DNA of 35,671 nucleotides from Myxococcales bacterium (GTDB lineage: Bacteria; Myxococcota_A; Polyangia; Polyangiales; Polyangiaceae), in contig CAHJWM010000048.1 in the NCBI GenBank assembly GCA_903642325.1, forward strand, positions 1-35,671, in the 5' to 3' direction. The position numbers were made by a program, and so were the translations under genes. Every line of letters starts with the position of its first letter. The first letter of the stretch is position 1. Positions 31,940 to 35,671 of this stretch are shown here, in pieces. The notes beneath the pieces are model-generated. The model did not search any database, was not told where the DNA came from, and saw only the letters and a list, made by a program, of their open reading frames with translations.

Positions 31940-32850
31940 CTGCCACCGCGCGCGCACGCGGCCAGGATCTTCGGGCTCAGCTCGACCGGATCGAGCGTGG
32001 CCTGCTTGTCGCGCTTCCGCCACTCCGTACAGGCTTGCGTGGCGAGGCCGGTCGCTTCGAGTGCCACGTAGGCCTCCAGTAACTGGCGATTGACGATCGC
32101 CTGCTCCGGCTCGGTCAGCGCGCCGGATGCCAAGAAGCGGCTGCCGCGGCTGGCGGCGTCCACGTAACGGCCGCCCTTGACGTCGGCGATCAACGCGGGA
32201 ATCTCCTGCGCGACTTTTCTTTGTGCTTCGCGCAGATTGCCCATTGCCTCGGAACAGGTAGCGCCGGCGGATTCCTGGGCAGCTTTCCTGCCTGAATCAC
32301 TCAACGGCAGATCGGTGAGTGGCACTAAAACCACGTCATTCGGCTCGATTTTGTGACCGTTTAGGCCATTGTAACGGTCTAGCACCCAGGCCTTGTTCAT
32401 ATCGCCGTAATACTTGAAGGCGATGGTGACCAAAGTCTCGTTGCTGCCTGTAACGAGCACACGCAAATTATAGGGCACGACGACCTCGGCACCTTCTTCC
32501 GGCGCCAGCCACGGGTTCGAGCCATTGGCGATGGAAAGCACGTCCGAGCGGTTGGCCGCGCCCAGTAGCTCCGCGGCCAGCGCGTCCCAGGTGTCGCCGT
32601 GTTTGATGGTGTGGTGCCCGACCGACGGCACTTCCAAGCGCATGCCCTTCACGATCGGCGAGCCCCCTTCCAAGCCGAGTAAGTTCGCGTCGACCAAGAA
32701 TTTCTCGTATTGGATCTTGCCGTAATAGTGCTCGGCGATGGAGGCCAACGTGTCGCCTTGCACGACCACGTGTGTAAAGGCGCGGGCCCGGTTCTGCACG
32801 CAGCTCGAGCCCAACGCCAAGAGAAATGCCAAACCGATCCGAACGTTCAT
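31936..32850 (-). CDS. Exported protein with three LysM domains
   Basis: 304 residues with a signal peptide (RIGLAFLLALGSSC) whose C17 could be a lipobox cysteine; cleavage after ARA near residue 24 is another option. Three LysM modules follow: residues 27-76 (THVVVQGDTLASIAEHYYG), 79-127 (HHTIKHGDTWDALAAELLG) and 131-178 (VLVTGSNETLVTIAFKYYG). LysM binds N-acetylglucosamine chains of peptidoglycan. The C-terminal 115 residues are alpha-helical (EAMGNLREAQRKVAQEIPALI, EQAIVNRQLLEAYVALEATG) with three Cys. It heads the LysM-DUF58-BatA operon by 4-bp overlaps. A wall-sensing or anchoring role is inferred. Confidence 0.88.
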   Translation of the reverse strand: MNVRIGLAFLLALGSSCVQNRARAFTHVVVQGDTLASIAEHYYGKIQYEKFLVDANLLGLEGGSPIVKGMRLEVPSVGHHTIKHGDTWDALAAELLGAANRSDVLSIANGSNPWLAPEEGAEVVVPYNLRVLVTGSNETLVTIAFKYYGDMNKAWVLDRYNGLNGHKIEPNDVVLVPLTDLPLSDSGRKAAQESAGATCSEAMGNLREAQRKVAQEIPALIADVKGGRYVDAASRGSRFLASGALTEPEQAIVNRQLLEAYVALEATGLATQACTEWRKRDKQATLDPVELSPKILAACARGGR

Positions 32851-32867
32851 GACCGGCCGAGCCTAGC

Positions 32868-33668
32868 TCAAACGGTGCTCAGCGGATCGGCGTCCCGCGT
32901 CGAAACCAGGACCGCCAGCTGGTGCTTCGAGAGCTCACGGATGCGCTCGGCGAGCTCGGGCAAAAACCCGCGTTCGGTGTGGGAGTGCTCGGCCAAAATC
33001 ACGCTCGCCCCCGAGCGCACCTTGGCCAAAACGTCGTGGTGACGCATTTCTCCCGTCACGAACAAATCCACGCCGCGCACCGCTTCGAACGAGCTGCCGC
33101 CGGCACCGGCGCAGAGCGCGACCCGTGAGATGGCAGTTTCTGCGTCCGGCCGAGCGACGCGGAGCACGGCGACGCCAAGGTGCGTCTTTAGGCGGTCGAC
33201 AATGGCGCCCAGCGTGGCCGGCGTGTCGAGCTGCAGGCGCCGGCCCGCGCCGGCTTCGGGCCTCAGCGCGTTCGGCACGATGGGTACGCTGGGCCCCTTG
33301 CCCACGCCGCGCGCCAGCCAGTCGTTGACGCCACCCGGCGTGGCGTCGAGCGCGCTGTGGGGTGAGTAGACGGCTAACCCGGCCTCGAGCGCGCGAACCA
33401 ACACGCGCTCTTCGCTCGACGAGCCACGCAGGCGTGTGAGCCCGCGAAAGATCGGTGGGTGGTAAGCGATCACGAAATCGGCTCGCGCGTCCAGTGCCTC
33501 CGCCAGCACGCTTTCGTTGAAGTCGATACACAGAAGTAGCCGCTCGAAATCTTGGGTTGCGGCCCGGCTCGGCTCGACCAGTAAGCCGACATTGTCCCAA
33601 GCTTCGGCCAGCTCGAGCGGTGCAATGTGCTCGAGCAGCGCGAGCACTTGCGAAAGGGTGCGACTCAT
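32868..33668 (-). CDS. Nif3-like dinuclear metal-centre protein
   Basis: 266 residues, typical for the Nif3/YbgI family (the GTP cyclohydrolase 1 type 2 label is largely by homology). It starts MSRTLSQVLALLEHIAPLELAEAWDNVGLL, the usual opening. Metal-binding elements: YHPPIF (H70), the HSALD segment with D108, and HSHTERG with H228 and E232. In most members the first element is His-His-Pro; here it is Tyr-His-Pro, so one ligand is replaced. The ATG at 33668 lies in the promoter region of the divergent deacetylase. It is 17 bp downstream of the LysM start and on the same strand, so both may be co-transcribed. The biological role of the family is unsettled. Confidence 0.88.
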   Translation of the reverse strand: MSRTLSQVLALLEHIAPLELAEAWDNVGLLVEPSRAATQDFERLLLCIDFNESVLAEALDARADFVIAYHPPIFRGLTRLRGSSSEERVLVRALEAGLAVYSPHSALDATPGGVNDWLARGVGKGPSVPIVPNALRPEAGAGRRLQLDTPATLGAIVDRLKTHLGVAVLRVARPDAETAISRVALCAGAGGSSFEAVRGVDLFVTGEMRHHDVLAKVRSGASVILAEHSHTERGFLPELAERIRELSKHQLAVLVSTRDADPLSTV

Positions 33669-33695
33669 TGGACAGGAGCATACCCCGGCTATACT
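33668..33695 (+). promoter_or_regulatory. Candidate promoter of the deacetylase gene
   Basis: TATACT at 33690-33695 is a good -10, with TTGGAC at 33668-33673 as -35 at 16-bp spacing. Transcription would start near 33702, about 25 nt before the GTG at 33727. The -35 overlaps the start codon of the divergent Nif3 gene. Confidence 0.4.
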
Positions 33696-33726
33696 GGCGC
33701 GCGCGGTTCCGAGCTAAGCTCGCCAA

Positions 33727-34563
33727 GTGGCTCACCGCTGGCTGCTTTTCACTGGCCTCCTGTCGAGCACCCTGGCGAGCTGCTTGACCGCAATGCCGCC
33801 GTCGCGCGACCGGCCAGCGCGCGTGCTGGGTCCAGTCGAGGCCTTCGCGTGGCCTGACGGTGCCCGCGCCGCGGTGTCACTCACTTACGACGATGCCATT
33901 GCGAGTCAGCTCGACAACGCGGTGCCCGCGCTCGCTCGGTACGGCCTGCACGCGACCTTCTTTTTGACGGGTCACGCAGACGCGTTACGCGCCTCGCCGG
34001 AAAGCTACCGCGCCTTGGTCTCAGCGGGCCACGAGCTCGGCGCGCACACCATGGATCACCCGTGCGCCCGCTCCTTCAGCTGGGTGAAACCGGGCTTTGC
34101 GCTGGAAGACTACGACTCGACTCGAATGGAGGCCGACCTGCGGGAGAACCGCCAAGAACTGCAAGCGCTCGCTCAGCCGGCGCCATTTTCGTTCGCCTAT
34201 CCCTGCGGCGCTACTTGGATCGGCGCCGCTCACGCGAGCTACGTGCCACTCGTAAAAGAGCTGTTCATCGCGGCGCGCGGCTCAAACAGCAGAGTCTGCG
34301 ATCCGTACCAGGATAGCTTGTTCGAGGTGCCGAGCGTGCCGGGCAACCTGAGCGGCAGCGAGCTCACCGCGTGGGTGGAACGCGCGTTGCTCGTGGGCGG
34401 CTGGGTCGTCTTCACTTTCCACGGCGTTGCTGGGGATTACCTGACGGTCAACGCGGACGCTCACGAAGCGCTGCTCGGCTATCTTGCGGAGCATCGGGCC
34501 AGCATCTGGACCGAGCGTTTCGGGGCAGTGGCTCGCTACGTGGCGGCCAAGCGCGGCCGCTGA
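33727..34563 (+). CDS. Polysaccharide deacetylase lipoprotein (NodB domain)
   Basis: 278 residues. The N-terminus is a lipoprotein signal (WLLFTGLLSSTLASC) with C19. The NodB/CE4 fold begins near residue 45: motif 1 is T53-Y-D55-D56 (SLTYDDAIAS), motif 2 is H107-T-M-D-H111-P (ELGAHTMDHPC), and the later FAYPCG and VFTFHGVAGDY fit motifs 3 and 5. D55, H107 and H111 would hold the metal. It removes acetyl groups from a polysaccharide such as peptidoglycan or exopolysaccharide, at the outer membrane or in the periplasm. The start is a GTG at 33727; a promoter with TATACT lies 30 bp upstream. It converges on the kinase gene, 6 bp between stops. Confidence 0.88.
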   Translation: MAHRWLLFTGLLSSTLASCLTAMPPSRDRPARVLGPVEAFAWPDGARAAVSLTYDDAIASQLDNAVPALARYGLHATFFLTGHADALRASPESYRALVSAGHELGAHTMDHPCARSFSWVKPGFALEDYDSTRMEADLRENRQELQALAQPAPFSFAYPCGATWIGAAHASYVPLVKELFIAARGSNSRVCDPYQDSLFEVPSVPGNLSGSELTAWVERALLVGGWVVFTFHGVAGDYLTVNADAHEALLGYLAEHRASIWTERFGAVARYVAAKRGR

Positions 34564-34569
34564 GCTCGC

Positions 34570-35671
34570 TCAGTCGCCGAAGCGAATGTTTTCCGAGGAC
34601 CGCGGCGACACGCGCTGACGCGCCATCGACTGCGGATACTCCGAAACTAGGCCTGCTCGGGGGACGTCGTTCAAAATTCGCTCCAAATCGCGCGCGGAGG
34701 AGGGGCGCTCCGCGGCGCGCTTGCGCAGGCAAAGCATCACGGCCGCGTCTAAGCCCTCCGGGATCTCGAGCTCGGGTCGAAGCACGCGCATGGAGCGTGG
34801 AATTTCGCGCTGATGGAGCTCGAGCAGCTCCCGTCGATTGCGACCGCGGATCGGCAGCTCGCCCGTCAGCGCCTCGTACATCAGCACCCCGAACGCGTAT
34901 AGATCAGTGCGCGGATCGACGGGCGCGCCGATACACTGCTCTGGTGACATGTACTCGGGCGTACCCAAGGTATAGCCGTCCTGGGTCAGGGACTCGGACT
35001 CGCCCAGCTTGCTCATGCCGAAATCCAGCACTTTGATGCCGTTTTCGTCACAGATGAAAATGTTTCCGGGCTTCAAATCCCGATGCACGATGCCGAGCCC
35101 GTGCGCCGCGGTCAGCGCATGGCAGACCTGGATGAACATGGGTATGCCGAAGCCGGGCGCGACGGGGCCCTGCGCTTTCAAGCGCTGGGCCAAGCTCATC
35201 CCGTGCAAAAGCTCCATCACCACATAAATGGAGCCGTCCGGCATTTGACCGAGATCGAGGGTGCGGACCACGTTTGGCTGCTCGATCGAGCCTTGTACGC
35301 GCGCCTCGCGGCGCAGTCGCGCGATCTCGGAAGCATCGACGGCAGCCGCGCCGCGCAGCACCTTGATCGCGACCTTCGCGCCGATGCCCATGTGCTCTGC
35401 CGCGTATACCGCGCCGATGCCGCCAGAGCCGATGCGACGCAGAATCCGATATTTCCCGCCCAAGGTTTCGCCCGCCAAATCCCCCGCGGCTTGGTTGAAT
35501 TGACCACGTGCCTCGAGCCCTCGCTCGAGCGCAGCGATGCGGTTTCTTTCGAACACGCGTGACGCCCGCTCCTGCTCGACCTTTTCGGTCAGGCGCCCGA
35601 TGGCGGCGCCGAGCACGGCGCCGGCCAGCGTGGCGATGCCCGCCGCCAGCTCGCTGCCCGCGGCGAGGACC
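34570..35671 (-). CDS. Membrane-anchored Ser/Thr protein kinase, 5' end outside window
   Basis: The frame is open from the right edge to 34570, at least 366 residues, and the start lies beyond the window. The visible N-terminal part is a hydrophobic Ala/Gly-rich helix (ELAAGIATLAGAVLGAAIG), then a charged coiled-coil-like stretch (RLTEKVEQERASRVFERNR), then a full kinase domain: GSGGIGAVY glycine loop, VAIKVL lysine, IVHRDLKPGNIFI catalytic loop, VLDFGMSKL DFG motif, GTPEYMSPEQ. All catalytic residues are present. The tail after the domain is short and Arg/Ser-rich (SMARQRVSPRSSENIRFGD). The catalytic domain lies C-terminal to the membrane helix, the reverse of many PknB-type kinases. The substrate is unknown. 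Confidence 0.9.
   Translation of the reverse strand, partial: VLAAGSELAAGIATLAGAVLGAAIGRLTEKVEQERASRVFERNRIAALERGLEARGQFNQAAGDLAGETLGGKYRILRRIGSGGIGAVYAAEHMGIGAKVAIKVLRGAAAVDASEIARLRREARVQGSIEQPNVVRTLDLGQMPDGSIYVVMELLHGMSLAQRLKAQGPVAPGFGIPMFIQVCHALTAAHGLGIVHRDLKPGNIFICDENGIKVLDFGMSKLGESESLTQDGYTLGTPEYMSPEQCIGAPVDPRTDLYAFGVLMYEALTGELPIRGRNRRELLELHQREIPRSMRVLRPELEIPEGLDAAVMLCLRKRAAERPSSARDLERILNDVPRAGLVSEYPQSMARQRVSPRSSENIRFGD

Overview
The window comes from a high-GC genome that looks like a myxobacterium, most likely order Polyangiales (phylum Myxococcota). The evidence is a MYXO-CTERM surface-anchored protein paired with a beta-barrel outer-membrane protein, Hanks-type kinase domains, an FHA-domain protein, many lipoproteins, Pro/Ala-rich linkers and frequent GTG starts. 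It is chromosomal and mostly core genome. I found no tRNA, rRNA, CRISPR array, transposase or phage gene.

Layout. 1-103 is the 5' end of a leftward gene with a signal peptide. 196-1995 is an F0 ATP synthase cluster (atpZ-atpI-atpB-atpE) with no F1 genes attached. 2052-5858 (leftward) runs HEAT-like lipoprotein, ribbon-helix-helix/FHA protein, L,D-transpeptidase. 6148-10443 holds an FtsK/SpoIIIE translocase followed by a degenerate cyclic-nucleotide-binding-like protein. 10462-11163 (leftward) is a lipoprotein. 11197-13346 is a polar amino-acid ABC transporter in which the binding protein is fused to the permease, followed by its ATPase. 13582-14592 (leftward) is an RseP-type site-2 protease. 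14941-17450 holds a TPR protein and a CNNM/CorC-type membrane protein. 17652-18405 is a frameshifted cytochrome-c-like lipoprotein gene running in frame into recA (18406-19599). recA has a clear promoter with a LexA-box-like spacer and is followed by an SprT-like metalloprotease. 21103-23069 (leftward) is the MYXO-CTERM protein and its outer-membrane partner. 23202-25586 encodes a membrane pseudokinase fused to two DsbA-like thioredoxin domains. 25695-27230 (leftward) is a lipoprotein and a SurA-like periplasmic chaperone. 27380-29113 is argS. 29076-32850 (leftward) is a LysM - DUF58 - BatA-like von Willebrand operon. 32868-33668 is a Nif3 family gene, 33727-34563 a polysaccharide deacetylase lipoprotein, and 34570-35671 a membrane-anchored Ser/Thr kinase cut by the window edge.

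Themes. Envelope biogenesis dominates: L,D-transpeptidase, LysM protein, deacetylase, SurA, DsbA-like domains, RseP and surface anchoring. Several leftward genes are joined by 4-bp GTGA stop/start overlaps, which indicates translational coupling. The most unusual item is the pseudokinase-TM-DsbA-DsbA fusion, in which all three kinase catalytic motifs are lost, one thioredoxin domain keeps CPFC and the other has lost its second cysteine. Next in interest are the broken heme lipoprotein in front of recA with the candidate SOS-type recA promoter, and the detached F0 cluster whose c subunit carries a partial sodium-type motif.
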